Assembly: GCF_027943255.1 (NCBI RefSeq)
Contig: NC_072893.1
Span: 18,436,001 to 18,500,000 of the forward strand
Direction: 5' to 3'
From: Anastrepha obliqua
Taxonomy: Eukaryota > Arthropoda > Insecta > Diptera > Tephritidae
DNA: 64,000 bases
Shown here piece by piece: positions 33,700 through 45,498 of this stretch. The notes beneath the pieces were generated by a model. That model was not told the origin of the DNA and ran no database searches. It saw only the letters and a program-made list of their open reading frames with translations. The translations under genes and the position numbers were made by a program. Position 1 is the stretch's first letter; each line of letters begins with the position of its first letter.

Positions 33700-35310
33700 A
33701 AGGTGCACCTCATTCGTGACCACGCACAGTCAGTATTACTACTAAACTGGACTTGCGAATCAGTACACCTAAGTACGTACTAAACCCTAACTCCGACCTC
33801 TATAGCTTTAGTTTGCCCTGCGGTACCGCGTTTAAGCATTGCATCGCAGGGCCAAGCTGGCCAGTCTACCCTTCATTAATGGATTGTCTCCTTTGTTTAC
33901 TGCGTTTCCATTCCTTTTTCCGCAGTCCCTGTAGCGCCTTTGCGGACCATTCTCTCAATTTGGCCCACACCAACTTCGATTGCAGCATGTGATTTACAAT
34001 GGTGCCTGGGGTTATTCTTTCCTCTATCATTTCTTCAATGGACATTCTTTCAGATGTGTATCTCGGGTAGGAGAAGAAGACATGTTCCTCGTTCTCACTA
34101 CCGTTGCCGCAGAACGAGCAGTCTGCTGCGTCTTCGTGGCCGAGTCTTTAAAGATACTCTCTATAGCATCCATGTCCCGTCAAGAACTGTGTCAGGTAGT
34201 AATCTGTGTCACCATGTCCCCTCTCAACCCAAGTCTGTACGCCCCTGATAAGTTTGTGCGTCCACCTTATTTTTGTCGCAAGGTCCCAGCACTTGTGCCA
34301 CTCAATTATGCTAACCCGTCTTTCTTCCTTACGCTCTTCCGCCGCTAGTCGCCTGTTTAGGCTTTTGGCTTTGTCGTAGACTCTACCCAGTTCAGAGGCC
34401 ATTATGTCTGGTGGCATGATACCAAATATGACACATACTGCTTCAAACGACACTGTCCTGAAAACACAGACAACTCTAAGGGCACTTAGTCTAAAAACCA
34501 TTTCCGCCTTCTTCGTGTATGTTTTTTGTCTTAGAGCTTTACCCTATACAGTTGTACATATTCGTTTAAAAGCATTGCATTTTTTTCGTTTACTTTAGAA
34601 CTGTTTTAAGATTACAACAATAACAACAACAAATATTCTTCCAAACTATTCGTTAAGGTAACAGTAAACCATCGTTGCATTTGTTTCTTATCTATTGCTT
34701 TTTGTTGTAAAATAACGGGTCTCTATTTAAAATTGTGCTTATAGGTACTGCATACATGAGTGTAGACTGGGTAACTTTAGCCAGGAGCGCTCTTCTACTC
34801 TGAGTGGGACCACCGATGTTGGCCATAATTCTTGACAGTGCCGCCGTCACCATGGCTGCCTTTCCGCATGCTTTTTAAATGTGCTCCTTGAAGCTTAGTT
34901 GAGCATCGATCATTACACCCAAATATCTTAATGCCGCTTGTGTCGTGACGTTAAACCCATCAATGTTTAGTGTGGTCGTTTCTAACTTTTTTCTACTCGT
35001 AATGAGGACTGCTTCTGTTGTTTGCCCTGCTAGCTTAAGTGTAAACGCCGTTAGCCATTGTTTGACCTTTGCAGTTGCTCTGAGGGATTGTTTTGGCGAC
35101 TATGGTCAACGCAATGTCGTCTGCGTATCCTATTATTTGCACTTCCCTCGGCATTGGGAGTTTCAGTACCCCATCATATAGTACATTCCATAGGATCGGG
35201 CCCAGTACAGATTCCTGCGGTATTCCGCCCGTCACTGCATATCTCTTCGGTCCTTTATCTGTATTGTACAGAAGTACTCTTTCCGACAGGCATGAGTGTG
35301 TGTGTGTGAG
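33700..35310 (-). mobile_element. R1-clade-like LINE, 3' half
   Basis: Minus strand. RT region GGIPQESVLGPILWNVLYDG (about 35175-35230) and IIGYADDIALTIVAK (about 35095-35140) with an intact YADD box. Then LRYLGVMIDAQLSFKEHI (about 34880-34935), SALRVVCVFRTVSFEAVCVI (34425-34485) and YYLTQFLTGHGCYREYL (34148-34200). A Cys/His knuckle remnant CSFCGNGSENEEHV lies near 34100. About 200 bp around 34545-34750 do not fit the ORF and look like an insertion. No RNase H. Several frameshifts. Confidence 0.72.
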
Positions 35311-35689
35311 TATACATATGTATAGAAAATCATAATAGCCACGTGTGAGTAGAGGTGTGCACTTTAAGTGAAATAAAAGCTGCGGGTGTAACGGTATGTG
35401 CCATAGACCGGCTCGGTCGCCATACGAAAAAATAGTAGTAAAAGTACGCCCAAGATTTTAAATCTTCTGTATAAAAAATATCAGCACCATACACATTTTT
35501 TCTTTATCTTACTAAAAAGCTCCGAAATGGGTTTTTAGACTCCCATTTGACTCCCGATTTTCAGGCGTGATATGTCATAATTCCAGTCTTGAAGAGTTCT
35601 ATAATTCATTATTATGCCATTTTGCGCTCGGAAATCGTTTTTACGCAGTTAGATCAATTACCCAGAGTTGGGGGTATAACTCTAGGGTA

Positions 35690-36081
35690 GTATAAGATAT
35701 CCATTTTATTTCACCAAACAAGTAGGCAACGACAGGCCCCATGTTGCACAAGTCGTCAAAGCCACGCTCCAAGAGACCGAATGGGAGGTCTTTCAGCCCC
35801 CGCCGTATTCCCCGGACCTTGCACCGACTGATTACCATCTTTTCCGTGCCCTGTCAAATCATATAAAGGGCGTTTCCTTCGAGAAGAAAGAGGTACTTAA
35901 AAACTGACACCAGACCAGGCGATTTTTGGTGGAACGGCATCAACAAATTGGTCGAGAGTTGGGAAGTGGTTGTAAACAGCAACGGCGAATATATAATTGA
36001 TTAATTTATTGATGTATTTATTGTTTTTTGTTTAAATAAAGGTCTGTGGTATGAACGCTACGAAGTTATTCACCAAACTTT
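35690..36081 (+). mobile_element. mariner (DD34D) 3' portion
   Basis: The plus-strand frame reads RPHVAQVVKATLQETEWEVF and then PPPYSPDLAPTDYHLFRAL (35735-35850). It ends at a stop near 35905. There are 34 residues between the second catalytic position and the Asp of PTD, as in true mariners, but the second Asp itself is altered. Same family as 29480-30420, opposite strand. The N-terminal half is missing. Confidence 0.7.
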
Positions 36082-36104
36082 GAAATACTAGGTGAAGTAC
36101 ATTC

Positions 36105-36330
36105 AAGCGCGCACAGGTTCGAATCTCCGTGAATGAAATAGCAAATAAGAGAAAAAGGTTTTTCTAATAGCAGCCCTCGGTAAGCAATGGCGAGCTTCCG
36201 AGTCTATTTCTGCCATGAAAAACTCCTTATAAAAAACCGTCTGCCGTTCGGAATTGGCTTAAATCTGTAGTTCGTGGCCAAATTGGCAAGGAGAAAAGGG
36301 CATGAGTTTCGTAAAAACTATACTAGGCCG
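36105..36330 (+). mobile_element. tRNA-derived SINE, copy lacking most of its head
   Basis: Starts at the B box (CAGGTTCGAATCTCC, 36113-36127) and has the body motifs TTTTTCTAATAGCAG, CTTCCGAGTCTATTTCTGCC and GTCTGCCGTTCGGAATTGGC. Related to the copies at 11.4 and 21.7 kb. Confidence 0.6.
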
Positions 36331-36999
36331 CAAACATTTTTAATGCCACCCAAGAAGCTTTGAGAGCTTAGTGGGGAGGATGTTCTATAACATCCGCCGT
36401 GTAGTTTAGACTTGGCACCGAGCGAATTCTTGCGAAATTTTCTTGGTTGTAAAAAACTGACTTCAAAAACGACTTGGACGCCGTAAATCACTGAATTATG
36501 AAATTGTCGTCAAAGTGTGTAAAATTAATAGAACAAAATGTCGCACATTTAGAATAAATCGGTTCATGCTAACGAAAGGGTGATTCATGTAGCATTTAGA
36601 ATTTAATTTTATTGAAAAAAAATATATAAAAAAAAAAAATTTATTGATGTCTAAATATGAATATGAATATTTTTCAATTCCTTTTTATTTTTTGGAAAGT
36701 GTAAATTTGGATGATTAGGACAACATAATCTTTAAAAGTGGCCCACAAAAAATAGTCTAGGGAGATCAAATCGTAACTGATTGGATGATTGACCGAGCTA
36801 AAAGACCCTACCATTTTACGCCGGCTCGGAATGGCAAATTGTATTGTTTCTTTTATGAAGAGCTTTTATTATTTTTCCCCGCCCTTCTGTCGGAACTCAT
36901 TTCCGGGCCATTTTTTTTATTTTGGAAAAAAATGCTTTTATCGCAAAGTCTAACTTAATATAAATAAAGAGCGATGGTCCGGTCTAGAACGCTGCAGAA

Positions 37000-37490
37000 C
37001 TGCAAAGTGTTTTGTGACAAGTCCGAACAGAACACTGTCAAACTTTCTACTAAAACTTGGAGGGAAAGACGTTCGGTTGATGGTCGGTATCATTACAGGA
37101 CACAACCCATGGGGTCAGCATATGACCACCATTGGAATGGAGACGGATAGCACTGAGCATTTTCGTTTTGGCAGTCCTGCTTTGCTAGAGCAACACCGCG
37201 AATTTAGGGTTCCGATGTCATGAGAATGAGTAATATTCGTTCTCTAAAACTGGAGGATATTTACAGATTTGCGAAAGAATCTGGAAAATTCTCACAGGGC
37301 TAACTATCTCTACCTCTGTCTCTATTCTTTCCTATCTCTTTCTCTGATACTATTTCCTTCCCTCTTTGACAATCTACCCCCTTTCCAGAGCTTTAAATAC
37401 AATGGACTTTTTAGCCTGAGTGTTTTAGGAGCCACCAAAGCTCCTGGTGCTCCTTGGCTCAACCTTTTCAAATTTCAATTTCAATTTCAA
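37000..37490 (+). mobile_element. RNase-H LINE family G, C-terminus and 3'UTR, copy 2
   Basis: Frame 37070-37225 reads VRLMVGIITGHNPWGQHMTT, then ETDSTEHFRFGSPALLEQHR (a decayed Cys/His knuckle: C replaced by R/G). After a frameshift it reads RKNLENSHRA; CT-rich 3'UTR, ending CTCCTTGGCTC. Partner of the copy at 17.16 kb. Confidence 0.65.
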
Positions 37491-37514
37491 GATCCAGCTT
37501 GGATGATGGCGTCT

Positions 37515-37783
37515 TGCATCTGGCGCAAAATTAAACATCTCTTTTGGTTTTTTTTTTTTCTAAATAACTTTTTTACTAATTTTGATAAAAAAATAATATT
37601 TTGAGATAGAGACCTTTATTTTAACCTTTAATAATAATAATTAATAATTTAATAATTGAGCGCGACTATCGGTTTCTATACTGCTGCTGTCTACTTCACA
37701 AGTGTCAAATACGATTGACGTAAGGTGGCATTTGCCCAAATTATAAATCTTCCGTTAGGATGATTAATTTTGAGCCACCGTAC
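37515..37783. mobile_element. MITE with GGCGCAAAATTAA ends
   Basis: Left end GGCGCAAAATTAAACATC and right end GATGATTAATTTTGAGCC are inverted repeats. The interior is A/T-rich and contains GACCTTTATTTTAACC, shared with the elements at 407-557 and 51722-51850. Non-coding, ~265 bp. Confidence 0.55.
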
Positions 37784-38840
37784 ATATCTTTTGAGTATTT
37801 ACTAAGCCCCTAAAGAAGAACTATTCGATAAACCACAACTTTTATCTGCCTAATCAGTTACTAATCCTCTTCTACGGTATTCTTCTAACACTCTTGAGGG
37901 CTAAGCCGCTAATAGTTTAAACCGCAAGCCCAGTGGCAAGGCATTTATTAAATAATGCCACAGCAAAGTCCCTTCACATATCCTTGAAATCAAAGCAAAA
38001 AGAAATATTTTGTAGCTATTTAAAACCACGTAAAAAATGGAGCAAAAGTAACTGATCAGGCATAAGTAACTTAGCTAAGTCGGCAAAAGAATACCCGAAT
38101 AATTTAACACTTCAAAGGATCAAAGGATTAGCATTGAAACGTAGTGTTGGTTAGAAAAGGTACTTCAGAGTATCAAAAGAAGTATGCAAGTGGATGATTG
38201 TATAAGAAACGCAAGCAATCCAAGCAAGCCATGGAGAATTAGCAGTGAGTTAGCAGTAGTAGTAGAGAGTAGAAGAGCATTCACACCCAAACATACACAG
38301 ATCAGGCTGATGCTGCCTAAAGTTCAGTATTAATTATGAACTGTAGATCAGCATATTGAGAGCTCAAAGAAATTTCGCTTCGTATGCGTATTAACGAAAA
38401 AGTTCTGCTTGAGTGTGTGAAAAAATTCAAAAGTCTATTGAAGGTCTATGTATATCCAGGGTACTTTGAAGTAATGTACGAGGGCAGCTCAAAAAGTACG
38501 TCGCCTGAAGGAATTGCAGGGAAAAAAGTTGTTTCACTTCGCACTACTTACTTGAGGACTTAGTAGAATATTAAATACTACATTAGGTTGCAGTTCAATC
38601 AGTTCATGAAACGTTAGAATATCACTATATAAACAAGTCAAGAAGAAAATAAATTCTCACTAAATGAAAGAGACATAATTTGTGTGACGACTCTTGCCTA
38701 GGAAGAACAATGAATTGCAAGTGGCGTGGCCTATTCAATCAAAAACAAGCTAGTCATTTGAGGACGACCAGCGCTCAAATCCAAGGATTCAAAGCGAAAT
38801 TGTGAGAGTAACCTCGGCTGCCTTATCGGGGATTCGGATG
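37784..38840. other. unassigned intergenic DNA
   Basis: No gene or recognised element. A short stretch near 38482-38512 (GAGGGCAGCTCAAAAAGTAC) resembles mariner terminal sequence, but no partner end was found. Confidence 0.35.
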
Positions 38841-38844
38841 CCTT

Positions 38845-40030
38845 ATCACGACCCTCAAGCTCCAGTTTATGGATGGAGCGATCTATCAAAAGTTCAGTGA
38901 AGTAGAGTGTAGTTAAATGTACAGTATAGTAGGTTGGGTTCGGTAGCAGAGTTGCTCCCTATCCCTCCTAAAACCAGTGTTGGTTGGTTGGTTAGAGTGT
39001 TGATTCATCCAAAATCCAACTAGCGCTTCCGCACCATTTTGTTGCCACATCCGCGTTACCAAATTGTTTAACAGTTATTTACAGCAAGACTATATCCACT
39101 CTGTGCGGTTTAGGAACCTTATTAGGTTGTTGACGTCTAAGCCAGACAGTTCCTCGAGACTCTCGAACAGCGGTTTGCCCAGAGTTAACATTCTGTCCTT
39201 CCATAGCGCAGGGCATTCACAGAGGAAATGGAAGCTTGTTTCCTTTTTCTGCGGTTGTTTACAACTGTGGATGCGTGTGTTGTGAGGGATGCCCATTTTG
39301 GCGGCTTGTTCCCCGATAGACCAGAAGCCAGTTATGGCTGCCGTTAGTCTACAGGCGTCCCGTCGTTTCATGTTTATCAATGTCGACGATTGCTTGAGGT
39401 TGTAGGTGGGCCATAACCTCCTGCTGATTTTGCATTTCGTCTGGTGTCTCCATCTACAAAACCAGTGTAAAGTTTTAAAAAATTTTAGAAGATCCCTGTT
39501 TTCCACAGTACTGAGATCTGCTAAGAAATTGTCTACCTAAAATGGTAATTCTACGTCTAAACAAAGTGAGAGAATGGCACAGAAGGTGCAAGAACCTCTC
39601 TTCCTCTTTTTCATCTATACAACTTCTGCGGAAGTCATATGTTTGCGGGTCCATCCCCTGGACGTGTCTGTCTATTAGGAAGTGCACCGTTATAACGGAA
39701 ATCTGAGAGCTAAGACTATGCATATTTTGGAGTAACAGAGATTCTGTGCGTTTAGCATTGAAAGTTGACCATAATTGTCGAGCGATTCTGAAGGTGGTTT
39801 CATTACGTCATCTTTCATTCGCAGCTCTTGCAATTTCTTTAAAGATAAGTAGCTTACATTTTTGTAAGGATGTGCCTACGCCATTTTCCATGTACTTATC
39901 ACTCAACTTGGTGCCAAGCCTCGCTAGTTCTTGCAGGCCCTGCAGTTCCCCTCAATGTGGAAATGGCCAGGAACCCATGTTACTTTTGGGTGAAATGACT
40001 CAGAATTGTCATCCAAGGATGATAGATTTC
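38845..40030 (-). mobile_element. RNase-H LINE family A, copy 2 (interrupted)
   Basis: Minus strand. From the RNase H C-terminal side (39850-40030) through SLSSQISVITVHFLIDRHVQ (39655-39715) and the YDFRRSCIDEKEEERFLHLL knuckle (39575-39640) to DLLKFFKTLHWF (39465-39500). The stop and 3'UTR lie on the far side of an inserted LINE C and run to about 38845. The 3'UTR matches 24770-24870 in inverted orientation. Frameshifted. Confidence 0.7.
38981..39457 (-). mobile_element. LINE family C insertion with 11-bp target duplication
   Basis: 5'-truncated insert flanked by AAAACCAGTGT at 38970-38980 and 39458-39468. The minus-strand ORF contains TAAITGFWSIGEQAAKMGIP, HSCKQPQKKETSFHFLCECP (Cys/His knuckle) and LESLEE/LSGLDVNNLIRFLNRTEWI-type end (stop near 39090). 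It is followed by a ~100-bp 3'UTR and a TTGG-repeat tail. A second scrap of this family is at 49000-49180. Confidence 0.75.
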
Positions 40031-40289
40031 AAGATTTGGTCAACAAAATTCTGCCCGCTCATTTGACACGTATTTACACATTCGTCAAATCAGTCGTTGT
40101 TCAGAGGACAATGAAATAAAAAGGACCTAAGCTGCGTTGATTTTTTTTTAGTCTCTCACCAACATAACTTCAGTTTTTTCGTCAAAAGACAGCTCCCATA
40201 AACCCAGTTACGTCAACAAATCAGCTGATTCGTTCAAAATCGATGGCAGCCGATTGACGGTCTGATGTTGGCCACGCCCCTGCGATGAG

Positions 40290-40615
40290 TAGGCGATGGA
40301 ACAATAAGCTGTATAAGCTTCTCGACGACATAGACATAGCGCAGCGAATAAAGATCCAGTGACTTCGTTGGCTGGGTCATGTCGTCCGAATGGATACAAA
40401 CGCTCCGGCTGTGAAAGTATTCGATGCAGTACCAGCGGGCAGTAGCAGAGGAAGAGGGCGGCCTCTCTGTGTGGAAAGATCAGGTGGAGAAAGATTTGGC
40501 TTCACGTAGTGCTTCCAACTGGCGCTGGTTAGCACGAGAAAGAAACAACTGGCGCGCTTTGTTAAACTCGGCCAAAATCGCGTAAGCGATTATTGCATTA
40601 GTCAAAAAGAAGACA
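40290..40615 (+). mobile_element. RTE-like family 1, 3' end, third copy
   Basis: Starts in the ELY.L.DDIDIAQRIKIQ block (AAGCTTCTCGACGACATAGA) and continues through the WLGHVVRMDTNAP block (40365-40400). It ends GCATTAGTCAAAAAGAAGA. 5'-truncated. Confidence 0.65.
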
Positions 40616-40849
40616 AGTCCTGTCTCTTACCAACATTAAAAGACATGAAGTTATCATCAACAAGCTTCCAATCTTGTTAAGTTCTCTTGCATTCTCATGC
40701 AGTCAGTTACGTTCTCTACACGACTGGAAATTTTCAAATGATGAAGTCCAGAGTATTATACCGCTTTCGAACGGCGGTCTTTTTTTTATAAAGAGCTTTT
40801 TATTTGAGAAAAAATGCTCGGAGGTTTTTATTACCTGCTATTAGAAACA

Positions 40850-41755
40850 ATTTTTTTTCAATCATTTGGTGGCTAAACTGCAAAACCAACCGCAAAGCAC
40901 TGGAGGCTGTACAACGAAAAGCGGCACTCAGAGTTGCTTCAGCCTACCGCACTTTCTCAGACGCAGCAGTTTTGGTCAGCAGTCAGCGGCCTCATGGCCC
41001 GGGAACGAGTGGCTGCGTGGGATTCTATGAAAAAACACTCCACCACTAACGCCGAAGAATGGAGATGCGAAGCCATCGAAGGCCATCAAAGCTGATGAGA
41101 CACTGAATGAGTGGTCGTCCATCGAGCTAATTCCTACAATAGGTAAATGGGTTCAAAAGAACTTCTGAGAAATAGGCTATTTAATGTCTCAGTTTCTCTC
41201 GGGTCACAGATACTTCCGGAAATACCTGTACCGCATGGGTAAGGTAAGTGACTCCAGATGCATATACTACGAAGCACAGATCGGTGACGCCGAACACAGA
41301 TTTTTTAATTGCGACGGACGGCTCATGGAAAGATATGCTCTGAGAGAGCAGATTGGTGACATCGCACAGACCAAAGTGATCGGCAAGACGCTTAAACGCG
41401 AGGATAAATGGAATGTCTTTAGAACATACCTTGAAGGCGTATTATGGAGAAAAAAGATACATATCAACGCAGTACAACAAAACGAAGCTCCATAGACAGA
41501 GAGACACAAGAAGTCCAGCCTTTAGCTCGAAGCTGGCTACAAGCATGATGGACCCAGACGTGGGTGGTGCGTGAATAGAAGTGGTCCATTTTAGGGACGT
41601 CCCTTTAGGCCCTACCGAAGTAATGCAGAAAGTAGTATTGGGAAGTGAGTTTCCCCAGAAGAGGAGGAGGGATTGCTTTAGTGGCCACAGCACTCGACTC
41701 AGTAGACGATGGTCGCTGTAAGTGCGCGGGCATTTTGAACCCTACTTCACCCACC
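40850..41755 (+). mobile_element. R1-clade-like LINE, C-terminus and 3'UTR
   Basis: LEAVQRKAALRVASAYRTFS (40900-40960) is the conserved post-RT region of R1-type ORF2. MSQFLSGHRYFRKYLYRMG (41184-41240) then a knuckle remnant with IYYEAQIGDAEHRFFNCDG (41259-41320). The ORF ends at 41495. 3'UTR to about 41755, where CACCCACC is followed by nine A. Its last ~90 bp begin the 704-bp unit copied at 44.7 kb. Confidence 0.7.
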
Positions 41756-42371
41756 AAAAAAAAAGAACCCATGTAACACCTTGGGAGACCCTATGATCAA
41801 AAAGTACCGGGAATGTTTAATTGACTGTTTTCTTCGATTGTCAAGGCGTAGTACACCATGAGTACCTTCCATCGGGCCAGACAGTCAATAGAGAATATTA
41901 TTTATCCGTTTTGAAGCATTTGAGAGATGCTGTACGTCGCAAACGACCGGAAATGTGGGCAAACAATTCTCGGATTTAGCACCGAGTCCAAATTGTGCTG
42001 CACTATTTGACCAAACACCAAGTAAATACCATCGTGCAAGCACCGTAGTCACCTGATATGGCCTCGTGCGACTTCTTTTTGTTTCAAAAGTTGAAGTTAC
42101 CACTTCGTGGAAGGAGATTTCAGTCTAAAGAGGAGATCAAAGAGAATGCGACCAAGGAGCTGAAGGCAATCCCATTGTCGGCCTACCAGAGGTGCATGGA
42201 GGACTGGGTTAAACGTTGGCGCATATGTGTTGCTTCAGAAGGGTCATATTTTGAAGGAGATAAAGTAAATTTGCCTGAAATTGAACTCTGTTTTCTTTTA
42301 TTTAAACTTTCCTGGTACTTTTTGATCATAGGGTTTATCGAAAAGAAAAAAAAAATTCTTTCACATTACTC
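41668..42371. repeat. 704-bp duplicated unit, copy 1
   Basis: Nearly identical (a few substitutions, e.g. A/G in GCTGTACGTCGC and C/T in TTGGCGCATATG) to 44701-45404. Comprises the R1-type 3'UTR end, a short spacer, a deleted mariner and ~38 bp beyond it. No flanking target duplication is seen here, so this is probably the source arrangement. Confidence 0.85.
41788..42333 (+). mobile_element. internally deleted mariner, 545 bp
   Basis: Terminal inverted repeats: CCCTATGATCAAAAAGTACC at the left and its inverse GGTACTTTTTGATCATAGGG at the right. The interior keeps YLPSGQTVNREYYLSVLKHL (about 41866-41925), MASCDFFLFQKLKLPLRGRR (42058-42117) and the C-terminal SEGSYFEGDKVN. The start, the first catalytic Asp and the segment around the second Asp are deleted or shifted. 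Relic of a SETMAR-like mariner. Confidence 0.75.
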
Positions 42372-43600
42372 GCTTTTCATTCCGCGAACTTTTTGACCTT
42401 CCCTTGTGCTTACTTTGGGCTTGTAGTACAAATAGTTTCTTGCAAACATACACATACATATGTACATATGTGTAAAATGTGTATATGGAAATATATCTAC
42501 ATGTTTCTAGTACTGCCTGCTTAAAAAATCGCCTCAAGCTATTTACTTACCAGTCATTCAACCCAAAATAATTACCTTTTTTAGCCATTTGCTACATTTT
42601 CTACTTACACGTACGTAGACGCACTCCTTTTGTTTTTGTACATATTTTCCTTTTACTGTCTGCTTGGCCTGTCACTACTTCAGCCTTATTTGAATATTCT
42701 TAAATTACTGCTTGGCCGCACGCTCTTACTTTCACGCACATGCATTCGTACGGGTGTTTGTGTCTGCACTCGTAAGGACATCCTTCATTTCCATGCATGT
42801 GCCGCATGGGTGTCATATGTGCCATGCATGATGTGGCATACACTTACAAGTATTTGTGCAATAATGTGTAACATCTTGATCGGCGCATTCGTAGAAGTAG
42901 AAAGGAATAGTCCAATTTCATGCTTCACAGAGTTGTGACACAGAATGTCGCATAAGCCTAAACGAAAAAAAGAAAACTACACAATTTTAACTGGACTCAG
43001 ATCAGAATGATATGCCGCGAGCACATACATTTACATGGGCACAAGGAATATGTGAGCTGATCAAACTACAATCGAGAGTGGAGATCAATCGATTTTCGGC
43101 TTAGCAGAAAACAAATGCAAATATCTGCAAACTCATATCTACTCATGCAGAATCTTATCTGAAGTTTGTTACGTCTAAAAACTTTTCCTTTCACACATTT
43201 TCATATGCCTCGTCTACATAATCACCTAACTCTGCATGTAAATATGTTTTTCACTTGGTATGTAAAGTATAATGAGTGCATCCGCATATGCTCTACATAT
43301 CCACACATTAGCACTACCATCCTATCGTGCTTCTAAGCGAGTCCACCGTTTCTTCCATTGCATTGAGTTCACATGTCGGCCATATGTTGCCAATCGACGT
43401 GATCACTTGCGCTGTTTTCGTTACAAACTTTCAAGTGGCATGTGACATTAGTCTCCTTGTGGATTGTCAACAAACTGTTATTCTATTATACGTGCATGTG
43501 CATGAGGAATGAAATGAAGAATTTAAATGCAAGAATTTATAAGGCGACATGTGCTCTAATTAGTTAGATGTAGCAGAACACCCTGTAGGCACACCCAATA
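42372..43600. other. repeat-poor intergenic island 4
   Basis: No gene or transposon recognised. Rich in ACATA/CATGCA words (42445-42480, 42730-42840). Candidate regulatory DNA. Confidence 0.3.
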
Positions 43601-44187
43601 GTGCCGAACTAACACGGCGTGGTTAATATAGCGCGGTAATGGTCGCCGAGGATTGCTAAGGCGGTTTCCTGCTCATTTTCGAAAAATAAAAGGTGCAATG
43701 ATGCCACCTGACAAAAACAGTATACGAGGGATTCCATGTCAAGTGCTCCAACTGTTTTGAGTATGGTTTTGAATTTTGGTGAAAATTTGTTTAATTCTAG
43801 GCTTTTGTATAATAAGAAGTAAATTGAAAAATTTTGAAAAAAATTCAATAATTTGAAATTTATTCAATGTTGAAAAAATTTTCTGTATTATTTTTTAAGT
43901 GAAATATTTTCGCTTCGCCTCAACATTTAATTTAGTACAAACTCTACATTTAAAAAACTCTTTTTAGAAAGTATTTTTTTCCAAAATTTTTTTGGAATAT
44001 TCAAAAAATATTTTTTTTCGTAATTTTGGAAATTTTTATGTTTTTTTTAATTTTTTTGGAAAGTATTTGTAGAAATAATTGAACAAATTTTCAAAAAAAT
44101 CAGTAATTTTGAAATTTATTCAATGTTGCTAAAATATTCTGTACTATTTTTTAAGTAAAACATCTTCGATTTGCTTCAACATTTAAT

Positions 44188-45498
44188 TTTTTTTTTTTTT
44201 TTTTTAATTTTTTTTTTTTTTTTTTTTTTTTAAAGCTTAAATAACAATAGAATTGCTAAATAAACAAAAAGATAACGCAGCGCTAGCAACGGAGGCTTTC
44301 AGCTGGCTGGTGAAGAATTCCTGGTTTATATACGTCGTAGGAGATCAGAGTCCTTCAGAAATTTATAGATTTTCGAAATGTTGGAATCGGAAGGGTTAAT
44401 TAATAGCGATAGTGCGTCATGATCGTCAAAATTCTGCTTTGTCTATCTAGTCCAGGGCAAAAGGCTAACAAGTGCAGGATACTGACTGGAGTATTACAAA
44501 ATGGGCATAGGCTTGGTTGCCTCCCTTGCAGTAGATGTGCATTGGTGATTACACTGTGACCAATGCGTAGGCGAGTATATGGCGTAGTATAGTTAGATGG
44601 GAGTGATGATAGATAAGTTGGTTTAGTACGATTAGGATTAATCCTGGAGTAATGGTGGCTATAGTGAAACCAGTCAGCTACTAGTTTGGTTTGCCTATGC
44701 AGGGATTGCTTTAGTGGCCACAGCACTCGACTCAGTAGACGATGGTCGCTGTAAGTGCGCGGGCATTTTGAACCCTACTTCACCCACCAAAAAAAAAGAA
44801 CCCATGTAACACCTTGGGAGACCCTATGATCAAAAAGTACCGGGAATGTTTAATTGACTGTTTTCTTCGATTGTCAAGGCGTAGTACACCATGAGTACCT
44901 TCCATCGGGCCAGACAGTCAATAGAGAATATTATTTATCCGTTTTGAAGCATTTGAGAGATGCTGTGCGTCGCAAACGACCGGAAATGTGGGCAAACAAT
45001 TCTCGGATTTAGCACCGAGTCCAAATTGTGCTGCACTATTTGACCAAACACCAAGTAAATACCATCGTGCAAGCACCGTAGTCACCTGATATGGCCTCGT
45101 GCGACTTCTTTTTGTTTCAAAAGTTGAAGTTACCACTTCGTGGAAGGAGATTTCAGTCTAAAGAGGAGATCAAAGAGAATGCGACCAAGGAGCTGAAGGC
45201 AATCCCATTGTCGGCCTACCAGAGGTGCATGGAGGACTGGGTTAAACGTTGGTGCATATGTGTTGCTTCAGAAGGGTCATATTTTGAAGGAGATAAAGTA
45301 AATTTGCCTGAAATTGAACTCTGTTTTCTTTTATTTAAACTTTCCTGGTACTTTTTGATCATAGGGTTTATCGAAAAGAAAAAAAAAATTCTTTCACATT
45401 ACTCAGCTACTAGTTTGGTTTGCCTATGCTGCTTTATAAGTCGATAAACATCATTTTTACATAAAAGATTTGATGTGATCGTAGGAGTAATGCTCATA
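44188..45498 (-). mobile_element. LINE family I, 5'-truncated insertion in the array
   Basis: Flanked by CAACATTTAAT at 44177-44187 and 45499-45509. The minus-strand poly(A) tail shows as T-runs at 44188-44231. Coding remnant: DVYRLIKQHRQTKLVADW, then TRLRIGHSVITNAHLLQGRQ and the knuckle CPFCNTPVSILHLLAFCP. After removing the 0.73-kb insert at 44701-45429 the frame is continuous from about 45495 to 44400, so this LINE is fairly young. Confidence 0.75.
44701..45402. mobile_element. 704-bp unit, copy 2, inserted with 27-bp target duplication
   Basis: Second copy of the unit at 41668-42371. It sits inside LINE I and is flanked by a 27-bp direct repeat (begins TCAGCTACTAGTTTGG, ends GCCTATGC) at 44674-44700 and 45403-45429. 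Carries a deleted mariner at 44821-45366. Unlike copy 1, the flanks show the signature of a fresh insertion. Confidence 0.85.

Noticed and set aside
36581..36960. Fourth rosa-like element
   Set aside because: The start GGGTGATTCATGTAGCATTT resembles the rosa-like terminus, but no transposase sequence or partner end follows.
38482..38512. Mariner terminus (GAGGGCAGCTCAAAAAGTAC)
   Set aside because: Single short match with no opposite end or coding remnant nearby.
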